Assembly: GCA_964550025.1 (NCBI GenBank)
Contig: CAZJYI010000060.1
Span: 1 to 60,130 of the forward strand
Origin: CAZJYI01 sp964550025
GTDB taxonomy: Bacteria; Verrucomicrobiota; Kiritimatiellia; UBA8416; CAYOBW01
Direction of reading: 5' to 3'
DNA: 60,130 nt
The position numbers and the translations under genes were made by a program. Below the pieces are notes generated by a model, which was given only the letters and a program-made list of their open reading frames with translations, had not been told where the DNA came from and ran no database searches. This document shows, in pieces, positions 37,001 to 45,290 of the stretch (position 1 is the first letter of the stretch; every line of letters starts with the position of its first letter).

Positions 37001-37187
37001 CCGCATCGGCCACCGGATGCCCAAGGCCGTGCGCCAGCAGGTAGGGAGACCCCATCTGCTCCACGAACTGTTGGTCCACTTCCCATCCGCCGTGGGTGGA
37101 AAAACCCTCCGCCTCCACCAGTACGGTATCGGCCGCGGAGCCTCGCGCGGCAAGAAACAGACATGCGAACAGACTGAACCGGTTCAT
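34056..37187 (-). CDS. Secreted FAD-dependent oxidoreductase with golvesin-like domain split by a DNRLRE domain
   Basis: 1043 residues with a signal peptide. About 20-160: CBM-like beta domain (VLVEAEGF, MYRVWVRTRDW). About 183-580: FAD_oxidored fold with the dinucleotide motif VVVGGGIAGTAA, RPVLGGNAS, VDCTGDGWIG and MAGRCFSCTHVGLGS. About 620-700: first half of a golvesin/xanthan-lyase-type C-terminal domain (VILDNTDTNSGV, GSNYRHDGN, IAMWWPAGDNRATNVPVII). About 705-870: a DNRLRE domain. About 873-925: the golvesin-like domain resumes (RTVTVNQKANGARWNTI, EYVMADAVRFLLSG). DRDNDGLPNWWE and DSDGDGRNNYAEY then lead to the shared C-terminal tail. Secreted FAD_oxidored proteins are frequent in PVC glycan loci; their reaction is unknown. 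Confidence 0.85.
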   Translation of the reverse strand: MNRFSLFACLFLAARGSAADTVLVEAEGFSTHGGWEVDQQFVEQMGSPYLLAHGLGHPVADAETDVTFPTTGMYRVWVRTRDWVPEHEEDPGRFRVLVGGSDLGIDFGTELGEWHWQDGGVVSITGSTAGITLHDLTGFEGRCDALAFLGDTNAVPPNDFGALREWRRVVLGETVDPPTTQSYDCVVVGGGIAGTAAIIAASRGGASVALIQDRPVLGGNASQDVRVHTLGKQASDRNNIVSSLQSRGTSGLDTFIGYDSNRLDVVRAETNITLIMPWRAYGVVTNADRRIAAVDARHNRTGERMRVEAPIFVDCTGDGWIGHWAGASWRMGSEARSEFNESIAPEEASTLTMGNTVWWESYDTGSPYTFPEVPWAMDVAGSHSAIKGDWYWEYGLLLNTIDDAEHIRDHLFRAIYGSFYNAKQKATHANRDLYWMAYVAGKRESRRIVGDHILTENDVRNSVFFEDAVASEARDIDLHYPRNSPLFYTYAAFFDIGEYFIPFRSLYSRDVPNLMMAGRCFSCTHVGLGSPRVMNTGGQMGVACGYAASLCKKYAIEPRDIYRSADRTVELQALIGGVWPERPTPGGVILDNTDTNSGVTFAGHWTLSTSSGQRYGSNYRHDGNSAKGEKHATYTTGIDMDGDYEIAMWWPAGDNRATNVPVIISPAVQAGAVASYISVTEPDVVLHTNEIWVGRNEPNDYFRGLLDFDLSTIPSNAVVFGVSLAVTAELRDPGSGGGTIGDDGIRIYRLTETFSPTNATWNEREDGIAWSQSGGTFDAEPLAIYKGQPYPDAIVAGQSIVFDTTPAFVAAVTNALTDGHIGIIVRTPTIESSYPQRKLYRFASPTSTNPTWRPKLSVSYFVPGSRTVTVNQKANGARWNTIATNAFSSGDVVSVVIRNDGTDEYVMADAVRFLLSGYDLGDRDNDGLPNWWERWYFLDEVAAEAGVDSDGDGRNNYAEYRCGTDPTDPSSVLTVRDLLGVGTGDDLVLRWPSASNRFYAISATTNLHVPFVPIDTDIKATPPLNVYTAPVNRAYRFYRISVR

Positions 37188-37313
37188 ATACCTCTACCAC
37201 GAAAACCAGGGCGAAACCGTCTCTGAGAAACCACTGAATAGTACCATGCACAGGATATGCTGTCATCCCCATTGCGTTCCTCCGCGAAAGGACCGCGTGA
37301 AGCGCAATGCCGT

Positions 37314-40300
37314 CTACTGTGGCCTGTGAACGAGCCGGAAGTACGACATGTCGTGCGATGCTGTCCCGTATGTGAAACCGAAACGGGGCGGCGAACCGAA
37401 CGGTACGATGGAGCTGACGCGCGTCCAGTTGACGGGTGGCAGGAGACTGTCCGTGCGCTCGATGTCGTACCGGACTCCTCCGGCGCCGAGGATGGGCATG
37501 TCGATCCACCCGTGGGGCAGAACCGCCAGGTTACTCATGTCAAACTCCGCCGGCGGAATCGCATTCGTGGACACGGATACCTCAACGACACCGGTTGCCA
37601 GGCCGACACCGTCGGACAGGTGATACTCGAAGGTCACCGGCCCGTCATAGCCTGGGTCAGGATAGTAGCGGACAGTGTCATTGACCTTTGACACGACACC
37701 CGTCGCCGGCGTCGGGCCGGTGACGCCGACAACCTGCAAAGGTCCCGGCGAGCCGGTTGCCGCAAGGTCGTTCGTCAGGAGGTCCGCGATCGCGATGTTT
37801 GCCGCCGAATTGCGGTACCGCTCCGCGAGGTCCGGTCCGGCGTAGGTTCGGATGTTGCCCGTGGCGGCCAGGGTGATGCCGTCGCGGACGGCGCTGTAGC
37901 TGATGCTCATCTCCGCGCCCTGTGCGGAGAGGGTGGTTCCCTCGGGCAACCCGGCGAAGGTGCCGAAGACGCCCCCGGTGGTGACCGCGATGACGAAGGT
38001 CTCGCCGGTCACTGGCATGTATCCGGGCGCGCGGGCGACCTCGAGCATCGAGCCGCTCACGTTCAGTGCGCCCCCGACCTGGAGCTGGTCGTAGTCCCGG
38101 CCCGGAAAGGTCGACCCTCCGAGTTCCACGGCGATGCCGGACGATGAATAGAACAGGACCGCGTCTTGTCGCAGGTTCAGCGTGCCCGGGCTGGCGCCGG
38201 GGGCGATACGGCCGTTCTCTTTGACATGGACGTCCCCGCCGACAATGCCCGTGCCGCCCAGGACGGCATCGGCCACCATGACCGTGCCCGTGCTCGTGCC
38301 GGAACCCGATGGCGTGTTCACCAGCAGGGTCCCGCCCCGGATGTCCGTGTGTCCACTGTATATGTTGTTGCCCTCGACCGTGAGCGTGCCGTCTCCGGTT
38401 TTGACCAGGTTGTTGACGGGCAGTTCGTACGGAGACCAGAGACCGGCTTGTGCCGGATCCGACGGCTTGATGACGACCTCGCTGCCCATGGAAGGCGATT
38501 TGTACCTCACGTCGAGACCGGCGCCCCCGCTTGCCTCACGATGGGTGAAGGCGACCAGGTAACGCGCGCCGGCGGTGAGGCTGACCACGGCGGCCGAGCG
38601 GTTCTCCCAGCGCAGTTGCTCGCCGCGGTCGCTGCCCAGACCCGCGGCCGAGGATTCGAGCACGCCGTCCCGGTCCAGGTCCAGCCAGATGCCGGCCCGG
38701 TCGTCCTCCTGCGCGATACGCAACTCCCAGTTGCCGGTCTCGTCCGCGTTGAGGTATCCCACGATCAGGTTGCTGTACTGGTCGCCGCGCCCGATGGCGC
38801 CGCTGTCCATCCAGTCGGCGTCGGAGTCGAAATCAAGCCCTCTCCTGCCCGGGCCCTCCGTCAGGAAAGTAACGCCGTGCAGATAGCGAAAGGTCTTGGG
38901 GTCGCCCTGTCCCATGGCGCCGCCGTTGCCGTCGAGGTCGAGCGTCTCCCCGTCACTGTTGATGTGGTACCCGTAGTGGCTGAGGGCGTCGGCGGGATAT
39001 GGGGATGTGCCGACGCCGAAGGGCTGTGCCAGGACCAGGTCGCCGGCCCCCGTCACGTGAACGTCGGCAAACGGCCCGACTTCCACCGGAATTCCCAGTC
39101 GCGTCGTTCCTGACACGCTGCGCAGCGTTCCGCCCAGGAACTCTATCGACCCCAGCGGCGATCCGGCGCCGAAGCCCAGGTTGCCGTCGAAGGCGAGCGT
39201 CACCGGACCGTTCATCCGCAGATCGGATGTTCCGCCCAGTGCCGACTTGGACCGGACGCGTACTTCACCCCGCGCCAGTTCGAAAGCGCCGTACGAGTTG
39301 TCCCTTTCAAGGACGAGCGTGCCGGGTCCATCCTTAATCAACGTCGGCCGTCCCTTGACCGGGCCGGCAATCGACAGCCAGGGGCCGTTGACGTAGACCG
39401 TGCTGTTCGACGCCAGGGAGATCGTGCCCGCCAGTGTGTTGGTCCCGTTCTCGCTCCGGACGGCGCCGTTTCCGTCGCCGTCGCCGGCTAGCGTGAGCTC
39501 TTCGGACCACGACAGGCTGTTGCGCAACACGAGACTACCCCCCGGGAGCACCGTGGTCCCGCCATTGGCGGATCCGAGAGCACTCGGTACACGGCAGATC
39601 CAGCTTCCCTCCGACACGACCAGGTCCCCGTGAAAGTCCGTGCCGGCGTCGGCGCTCTCAGCGATCATGACCCTGTCGACGCCGCTCTTCGTAATCGTCC
39701 CGTCCCCTGTCAGCCCTCCGTCGGTAATCCAGATCAGGCTGTCGGCCACGAAATCGAGGCCGAACTTCACCGTGTCCACGATCCCCCTCAGCCGGAATTG
39801 GCCCAGGACAGCGCGGATACTCGCGGGGGAAGCGAGGGTGACCGGGCCGTTGAAAGTGACCTGGGGGCCGTAGCCAAGCAGCGCCGCGTCCACTTCCGCG
39901 TTGCCATGGCCGTTGAGGACCAGGCGTTCCAGATCGTCGTAGCTGATACCGTCGCGAATGACCAGCGCCCCACCGTCATGCACCGTCGTGACTCCGCCCG
40001 TCGTGCCCAGCGCACCGTCGTACGCGACCTCCAGCACGCCGCCATGGATCGCCGTGTCTCCCGAGTACGTGTTGGGTGTGGGAAACACCAGCGTTCCGTC
40101 GCCGTACAGCGCCAGGCTGGAAGGGACCGATTCCCCGACGTCGTCGAACAGTACCATGGGGCCGCCGACCAGCCTGAGCGACGATGCCTCCCTGATGATG
40201 ACGTGGTGTGGCACCTTGAGCGTCTGGCCTCCATCGGCGGACTCCACGTTCAGGGTGACCGACGGGCCATACATGATCCGTTGGATTGACACCGAGGGCA

Positions 40301-41486
40301 GCGATGGGGCCAGGCCGATCGTTGAAGTCTCCGCGACCGTGACCAGGTTGGAGAAGATGCCGTCGGTAACCATTGACGCAGTGAACAGCCCGTCCTGAGC
40401 CCCATCGGCCGGGTTGATGGCGGTCATGGTGTTGTAGGCGCCTTGCGCAACGGCGCCCTGGGCGAACCGCGCCTCCATGATGGCTCCCCCGCCGCGCTCA
40501 AAGAACCCGATGGCGATGCCGTAGCTTCCCGCCGCCAGGTTCGTGCTGCCCACGCGGTTCTGCGCCCCGTGGTACCCGTTGTTGTCGACAAGGATCTCGC
40601 CGGGAGACTCGAACTCGCCGTTGCCGTCGCCGTCCAGCCATATGACGGACCCGTCGTCACTCCGCGTCCCGAAGGTGACGTCGCCTTCGACGAGCGGGGC
40701 TCCGGATCCCGTCGCCCCGATGTGAATGTCGCCGAGAAACAGGCACGCGAATCGGTCCGAAGCTACGCGATCGCCCGACCGAGCCTTCATGGCCCCGTCG
40801 TTCGGCCAGCTCAGCGCGGTGTCGAGTACCTGCCTGTGCACCGTGGCGCGCGCGAGCAGGCTGTCCGTGTTGGCCGTTGTCATCGGGGCAAGCATGCCGG
40901 CGTGGAACGGCGCGTCTGTGTATCCGCTGTACCAGCGCTCCTCCAGGGCGTTCGTCACCGTGACGGGGGCCCCGGGAAGAAAAACCAGCGCTCCGCCCTC
41001 CAGGTTGACGACGCCGTTGCCCAGGGCGCTTCCGTCCTCTTCGGCAACCACCCGAACCGTGGCGCCGCTGCTGACATTCACTTCCCTGAGGACGTTCTCG
41101 ATGCTCGTGAGATCCAGGCGACCGCCCATGACCTCGACTTCGCTCCACGTCCCGGCAATGTACGTGCGCACCGCGATGGTATTGGTCCCGCCGTGATGCA
41201 GAATATCGTCGAACACGAGCAGCCCGTCGGTCAACGTCTTGCGCGTATCACCGCTGAAGATCAGCTCGTGAACGACGCGGCCCGTCCCCAGGTTAACCGT
41301 CCCGCCTCCGACATCGTCGAAGATGGCCCGGTCGCTGAAAGTGCGCGGGACGTCGCTGTCCCGATCCCAGTTCAGCGGGTCCCCCCATGAGAAACCGTCT
41401 CCGCCCCCGTCCCATCTGTAGTCAACGCAGTGCGCCGATACGGTGAGGAACAGTATCGCGGTCGCGATGAAGTACCAACGTGGCAT
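37314..41486 (-). CDS. Very large secreted protein with autotransporter-associated strand repeats
   Basis: 1390 residues; CAGGAGAG precedes the ATG, and a signal peptide covers about 1-20. The repeats have the PF12951-like pattern: GDGTLVFPTPNTYSGDTAIHGGVLEV, GDGTLTVEGNN and IYSGHTDIRGGTLLV. Two PA14-like stretches are present (WYSGYTDAPFHAGM...VIWLDGDGNGEF near 185-330 and IWLDLDRDGVLES near 930). Near the end a cadherin/Ig-like segment (LTNDLAATGSPGP, YYPDPGYDGPVTFEYHLSDG) precedes a tail ending YFRLVHRP, resembling the neighbouring secreted proteins. There is no C-terminal beta-barrel translocator, so it is not a classical autotransporter. Probably a fibrous surface or matrix protein. Confidence 0.8.
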   Translation of the reverse strand: MPRWYFIATAILFLTVSAHCVDYRWDGGGDGFSWGDPLNWDRDSDVPRTFSDRAIFDDVGGGTVNLGTGRVVHELIFSGDTRKTLTDGLLVFDDILHHGGTNTIAVRTYIAGTWSEVEVMGGRLDLTSIENVLREVNVSSGATVRVVAEEDGSALGNGVVNLEGGALVFLPGAPVTVTNALEERWYSGYTDAPFHAGMLAPMTTANTDSLLARATVHRQVLDTALSWPNDGAMKARSGDRVASDRFACLFLGDIHIGATGSGAPLVEGDVTFGTRSDDGSVIWLDGDGNGEFESPGEILVDNNGYHGAQNRVGSTNLAAGSYGIAIGFFERGGGAIMEARFAQGAVAQGAYNTMTAINPADGAQDGLFTASMVTDGIFSNLVTVAETSTIGLAPSLPSVSIQRIMYGPSVTLNVESADGGQTLKVPHHVIIREASSLRLVGGPMVLFDDVGESVPSSLALYGDGTLVFPTPNTYSGDTAIHGGVLEVAYDGALGTTGGVTTVHDGGALVIRDGISYDDLERLVLNGHGNAEVDAALLGYGPQVTFNGPVTLASPASIRAVLGQFRLRGIVDTVKFGLDFVADSLIWITDGGLTGDGTITKSGVDRVMIAESADAGTDFHGDLVVSEGSWICRVPSALGSANGGTTVLPGGSLVLRNSLSWSEELTLAGDGDGNGAVRSENGTNTLAGTISLASNSTVYVNGPWLSIAGPVKGRPTLIKDGPGTLVLERDNSYGAFELARGEVRVRSKSALGGTSDLRMNGPVTLAFDGNLGFGAGSPLGSIEFLGGTLRSVSGTTRLGIPVEVGPFADVHVTGAGDLVLAQPFGVGTSPYPADALSHYGYHINSDGETLDLDGNGGAMGQGDPKTFRYLHGVTFLTEGPGRRGLDFDSDADWMDSGAIGRGDQYSNLIVGYLNADETGNWELRIAQEDDRAGIWLDLDRDGVLESSAAGLGSDRGEQLRWENRSAAVVSLTAGARYLVAFTHREASGGAGLDVRYKSPSMGSEVVIKPSDPAQAGLWSPYELPVNNLVKTGDGTLTVEGNNIYSGHTDIRGGTLLVNTPSGSGTSTGTVMVADAVLGGTGIVGGDVHVKENGRIAPGASPGTLNLRQDAVLFYSSSGIAVELGGSTFPGRDYDQLQVGGALNVSGSMLEVARAPGYMPVTGETFVIAVTTGGVFGTFAGLPEGTTLSAQGAEMSISYSAVRDGITLAATGNIRTYAGPDLAERYRNSAANIAIADLLTNDLAATGSPGPLQVVGVTGPTPATGVVSKVNDTVRYYPDPGYDGPVTFEYHLSDGVGLATGVVEVSVSTNAIPPAEFDMSNLAVLPHGWIDMPILGAGGVRYDIERTDSLLPPVNWTRVSSIVPFGSPPRFGFTYGTASHDMSYFRLVHRPQ

Positions 41487-41534
41487 TGTCCACTCTCCTG
41501 TCTGGTATCCTGATTACAAGTCCATACAATATGT

Positions 41535-41564
41535 AAATGCTACTAATCTGATAGCATTTGTCAA
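41535..41564 (-). promoter_or_regulatory. Promoter with overlapping operator for the strand-repeat protein gene
   Basis: On the minus strand a consensus TTGACA (41564-41559) is followed after 16 nt by TAGCAT (41542-41537). A perfect 8-bp inverted repeat, aaatgcta (41535-41542) and tagcattt (41552-41559) around 9 nt, covers the spacer and the -10 box. A protein bound there would block transcription of the gene starting at 41486, about 50 nt downstream. An RNA hairpin in the leader is the alternative reading. Confidence 0.5.
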
Positions 41565-41584
41565 TATGGAACTAGGGGCTGGGG

Positions 41585-41804
41585 CGAATGGCGCTGAGAT
41601 AAGCGCATGTGGGACATTCCACGCGGGTATCCGCGTAGCGCGGAAATCCGTTCCGCGCATGAGCATGTTTGGGCGAACGACAAGAGAGGATGAGGCCGAC
41701 AGGCACTTCTCTCTCGGTTCGTTCTCCGCACATGCGCATACGCGGGTCAGATACCCGCGCTGCGGGAGACGCCACCCCGTGACGTGGCTTAAGTGCGCCA
41801 TTCG
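41585..41804. repeat. Imperfect palindrome of about 220 bp
   Basis: The outer arms cgaatggcgc (41585-41594) and gcgccattcg (41795-41804) pair perfectly. Inside them gcgggtatc, gcgcatg and gcgaacga-aagagag motifs recur in inverse order, so the whole block folds on a centre near 41694. It lies between the divergent genes starting at 41486 and 41935 and contains no credible ORF. It may be a palindromic MITE or a decayed long hairpin element. Confidence 0.5.
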
Positions 41805-41934
41805 GGGCTGGGGCAGTTCTTGCCCTGTCGCAATCCGGAAAGTGAATGCCGCATAATGCGCTTTTCGGGGCGGTAGGCGTTGTGTCTATACTCGGTGTGA
41901 TGTGGTCCTCGGATCAAGAGAAGGAGTTGTTTCC

Positions 41935-44900
41935 ATGAAGTGTCATACCGCTGCCGCCTTGTTGCTCACAGGAGTCCTTGTCATGACTGCCACGCCGCTT
42001 CCCGCACCCGCCTCGCACGACTTCAACGCTCCCTACACGGGACGTCATTTGGACCGCGTCGCCTTTCCCATCGGTGGCATGGGGGCGGGCATGTACTGCC
42101 TGGAGGGGAGCGGGGCCATCTCGCACATGTCCGTGAAGCACCGCATGGAGTTCTTCCACGAACCGACCTGCTGGGCCGCGGTGTGCGTCAAAGGCAAGGA
42201 CGGCAACGTCGCCCGCGTGCTCGAAGGCCCGATCCCGGACTGGAAGTTCTTTGGCGGTGGCGGGACCGGACGCGGCGGCACCGGCAAGACCTACGGCTTC
42301 CCCCGTTTTCGAGAGTGCGAGTTTCTCGCGCGCTTCCCGTTCGCCAGCGTCCGGCTCCGTGACGAGGCCGTCCCCCTCGACGTGGAGCTCACCGGCTGGA
42401 GCCCCTTCACGCCGCCCGACCCCGATCCGGCCAGCCTGCCCGTCGGTGCGTTGGAGTACCGGCTGAAGAACACGTCGGGCAAGCCGTTGCAGGGCGTCTT
42501 CTCGTTCAACACGCGCAACTTCATGGGCAACGGTTCCATCGGACCGATCGAAGGCGGGTTGGTGCTGTATGCCGCGGCAGGGAAAGGGCGCGACCGGAAA
42601 GGCGCCTTTGCTGTCCGCACCGACGACCCTGCGGCCGTCGTCGACCACTGCTGGTTCCGCGGCGGATGGTGGGACCCCATGACCATCGCGTGGAACAACG
42701 TGGCCGAGGGGAACGTCGTCGACAACCCCCCCGTGCCGAACAACGCACCTGGTGCGTCCCTTTTCGTGCCGTTTGATCTGGGGCCGGGCCAGGAGAAGAC
42801 GATCCGCCTCGAGACGGCTTGGTATGTGCCGGGGTCGGGCCTGAAGTACGGGAGACGTAGCGGCGCCAGTGCCGGGCCCGCTTTTCGCAAGAAGCCGTCC
42901 GGCGGAACGGCGGACAACGACCAGCAGCCCGTGTCCGGATACCTCGGCAAGGGCCTCGTCAATACGTACGATCCGGACGGCGACGGCCCCACGGGCACGC
43001 TCACGTCGCCCGAGTTCGAGATCAGCAAGCGCTACCTGCACTTCCTGGTCGGCGGCGGCCCGTACGAAGGCAAGACCTGCGTGAACCTGCTCGTGGACGG
43101 CAAGGTTGTGCATTCCGTCTGCGGGCGGCAGCAGGAACAGCTCGAGTGGGTCACCGTCGGTTTGCGGCTGTTCAAGGGCAAGACAGCCCGGATTCAGATC
43201 GTGGACCGGCACAGCGGGCCCTGGGGGCACATCAATGCCGACCATTTCATCCTGAGCGACGAACCGCTGAAGACGCTGCTTGCGGACAACGGCCGCGCAT
43301 TGATCGACGCGCCCGCGCGGGTCACGATCCTGGCCGACTTTGAGGGTGGCGACTACGGCAAATGGATCGCCGATCCTCCGCCGGATTCCGGCGACGGCGA
43401 GGATGGGGAACTCCCGCCGGGGGAGATCCCGCCCACCTACGTGCCGTGGTATGCGACGCAGTTCGAGAACATCCGGGCGGTTGCGAAACACTGGCGCAGC
43501 AACTACGCCGAACTGCGTCGCAGTAGTGCGGCGTTCCGCGACGCCTTCCACGATACGACTCTGCCGCCGGAGGTCGTCGAGGCCGTGGCGGCCAACCTGA
43601 CGATTCTGAAATCGCCGACCGTCCTGCGGCAGCACGACGGCCGGCTCTGGTGCTGGGAAGGCTGCAACGACAGTTCGGGGTGCTGCGCCGGCTCGTGCGC
43701 GCATGTATGGAACTACGCCCAGGCCATCTGTCATCTCTTTCCGACGCTGGCGCAGGGGATGCGGCAGACGGAGTTCTTCGATGGCCAGGATGCCTCGGGG
43801 CGGCAGGCTTTCCGCGTGAACCTCCCGATCGCCCCGGGTGGCGGCGCGTTCGACGCCTCGGACGGGCATCTTGGCGAAATCATGAAGGCGCACCGCGAGT
43901 GGCGCATCTCGGGCGACGACGCCTGGCTCAAGCGTTTCTGGCCGCGCATCAAGTCGGCCATGGACTACGCCATCCACACGTGGGATCCCCGCCACACTGG
44001 GCTGCTCGAAGAGGAGCATCACAACACGTATGACATCAACTACTTCGGCCCCGACGGCCACTGCGGGAGCTTCTACCTCGGGGCACTGGCCGCGGCGAGC
44101 GCCATGGGCAGGGCGGTGGAGGACGACGTGGCCCTTTACGAGGAACTCCGCCTCAAGGGCCGCAAGCGGATGGAGAAGGAGCTGTACAACGGCGAGTACT
44201 TCATCCAGACCGTTCAGAAGAATGGCCTGAGTCACAACTTCCGTCCGTTGGACCCCTCAGGGCAGAGCGCGTATTACCGGGAAGTCGCCGGGAAGGTCAA
44301 CGAACAGGGGCCGAAGTACCAGTACGGCACGGGTTGCCTGTCCGACGGTGTGCTGGGGCTCTGGATGGCGCGGGTGTGCGGCGTGGAGGACGAACTGGTC
44401 GATCCGGTCATGGTCCGCAGTCACCTGCTGGCCATCCACAAGTACAACCTCAAGCACGATCTTTCCGAGCATGCCAACCCCCAGCGCCCGACCTACGCCA
44501 TGGGCAATGACGGCGGTCTGCTGCTGTGCTCGTGGCCGCGTGGCGGCAAGCCGCTGCTGCCCTTCGTCTACAGCGACGAGGTATGGACGGGCATCGAGTA
44601 CCAGGTGGCCTCGCATCTGATCCTGGCGGGGCGTGTCGAGGAGGGCCTCGACATCGTGCGTACGTGCCGCAAACGCTACGATGGCGTGCGCCGCAACCCG
44701 TTCAACGAGTACGAGTGCGGCCACTGGTATGCGCGGGCGTTGGCGAGCTATGCCCTGCTTCAGTCGCTCTCGGGCGCGCGCTACGACGCCGTGGAGAAAA
44801 CACTGCACCTCGACCCGCGCGTCGAAGGCGATTTCCGGGCCTTCATCAGCACGGCCACCGGTTACGGAACGGTCGGCGTCAAGGACGGCAAACCATTCGT

Positions 44901-44949
44901 CGACGCCGCATCCGGCACGATCGAGGTCGAAAGCATTGAGACACGCTGA
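41935..44949 (+). CDS. Secreted GH116-like glycoside hydrolase with permuted inserted module
   Basis: 1004 residues; AAGGAG lies 8 nt before the ATG at 41935, preferred to the upstream frame start at 41902. Signal peptide MKCHTAAALLLTGVLVMTATPL (Sec type, unlike the Tat-type paralogue at 2096). The N-terminal beta domain begins HLDRVAFPIGGMGAGM. An inserted module covers about 300-475: QQPVSGYLGKGLVN, GTLTSPEF (near 355), FLVGGGPYEGK, GHINADHFILSDEP (near 431), and only then ILADFEGGDYGKW (near 465), the segment that normally opens this module. The catalytic domain has WEGCNDSSGCCAGSCAHVW and HNTYD with Asp700, the probable acid/base. Start of the plus-strand sugar module; the symporter follows after 341 nt of repeats. 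Confidence 0.88.
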   Translation: MKCHTAAALLLTGVLVMTATPLPAPASHDFNAPYTGRHLDRVAFPIGGMGAGMYCLEGSGAISHMSVKHRMEFFHEPTCWAAVCVKGKDGNVARVLEGPIPDWKFFGGGGTGRGGTGKTYGFPRFRECEFLARFPFASVRLRDEAVPLDVELTGWSPFTPPDPDPASLPVGALEYRLKNTSGKPLQGVFSFNTRNFMGNGSIGPIEGGLVLYAAAGKGRDRKGAFAVRTDDPAAVVDHCWFRGGWWDPMTIAWNNVAEGNVVDNPPVPNNAPGASLFVPFDLGPGQEKTIRLETAWYVPGSGLKYGRRSGASAGPAFRKKPSGGTADNDQQPVSGYLGKGLVNTYDPDGDGPTGTLTSPEFEISKRYLHFLVGGGPYEGKTCVNLLVDGKVVHSVCGRQQEQLEWVTVGLRLFKGKTARIQIVDRHSGPWGHINADHFILSDEPLKTLLADNGRALIDAPARVTILADFEGGDYGKWIADPPPDSGDGEDGELPPGEIPPTYVPWYATQFENIRAVAKHWRSNYAELRRSSAAFRDAFHDTTLPPEVVEAVAANLTILKSPTVLRQHDGRLWCWEGCNDSSGCCAGSCAHVWNYAQAICHLFPTLAQGMRQTEFFDGQDASGRQAFRVNLPIAPGGGAFDASDGHLGEIMKAHREWRISGDDAWLKRFWPRIKSAMDYAIHTWDPRHTGLLEEEHHNTYDINYFGPDGHCGSFYLGALAAASAMGRAVEDDVALYEELRLKGRKRMEKELYNGEYFIQTVQKNGLSHNFRPLDPSGQSAYYREVAGKVNEQGPKYQYGTGCLSDGVLGLWMARVCGVEDELVDPVMVRSHLLAIHKYNLKHDLSEHANPQRPTYAMGNDGGLLLCSWPRGGKPLLPFVYSDEVWTGIEYQVASHLILAGRVEEGLDIVRTCRKRYDGVRRNPFNEYECGHWYARALASYALLQSLSGARYDAVEKTLHLDPRVEGDFRAFISTATGYGTVGVKDGKPFVDAASGTIEVESIETR

Positions 44950-45200
44950 GGGCCAACGGCCCGGCACAAGCAAGCCCAGCCCGGTAGGGCTGGGGCGACA
45001 TGTTCAGACGGTTCGTCAAGGGCTGGAGGCCCGGCACAAATCCTCTCTGGAGGACCTGTGTCGGGCTTTCAGCCCTCGAATCTCATCTCCCGGTCACAGA
45101 CCCCCAGGGCTTCGCCCTGGGCTGGCCTGTATCGGGCCTTCAGCCCTTTCCGGCACCGCCGCCCTCTCTCCCATCCGTGGGACTCTCCATCCCATCCGTG
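44950..45200. repeat. Interspersed palindromic repeat block (GGGCTG-type)
   Basis: The 341 nt between the GH116-like and symporter genes are mostly repeat: cagcccggtagggctgggg, gggctggaggccc, gggctttcagccc, cccagggcttcgccctggg. Each is a short near-perfect palindrome. The family recurs at 50.1, 51.0, 53.0, 54.4-55.9, 58.5 and 59.9 kb. The block could act as a transcription barrier between the two genes, although that is only inference. Confidence 0.75.
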
Positions 45201-45290
45201 TGTTCCGTGGTAGTTTCATTACTCGACACACGACACGCGACACGCCACTATTGCCGCGCACATTGCACATCCTCTGGAGGAACCGTTCTC

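Noticed and set aside
37314..41486. Classical type V autotransporter
   Set aside because: The strand repeats are present, but the C-terminus is not a 12-strand outer-membrane barrel.
45000..45290. Extra 97 residues at the start of the symporter
   Set aside because: The segment is repeat DNA, and a GGAGG site with GTG at 45291 gives a normal SSS N-terminus.
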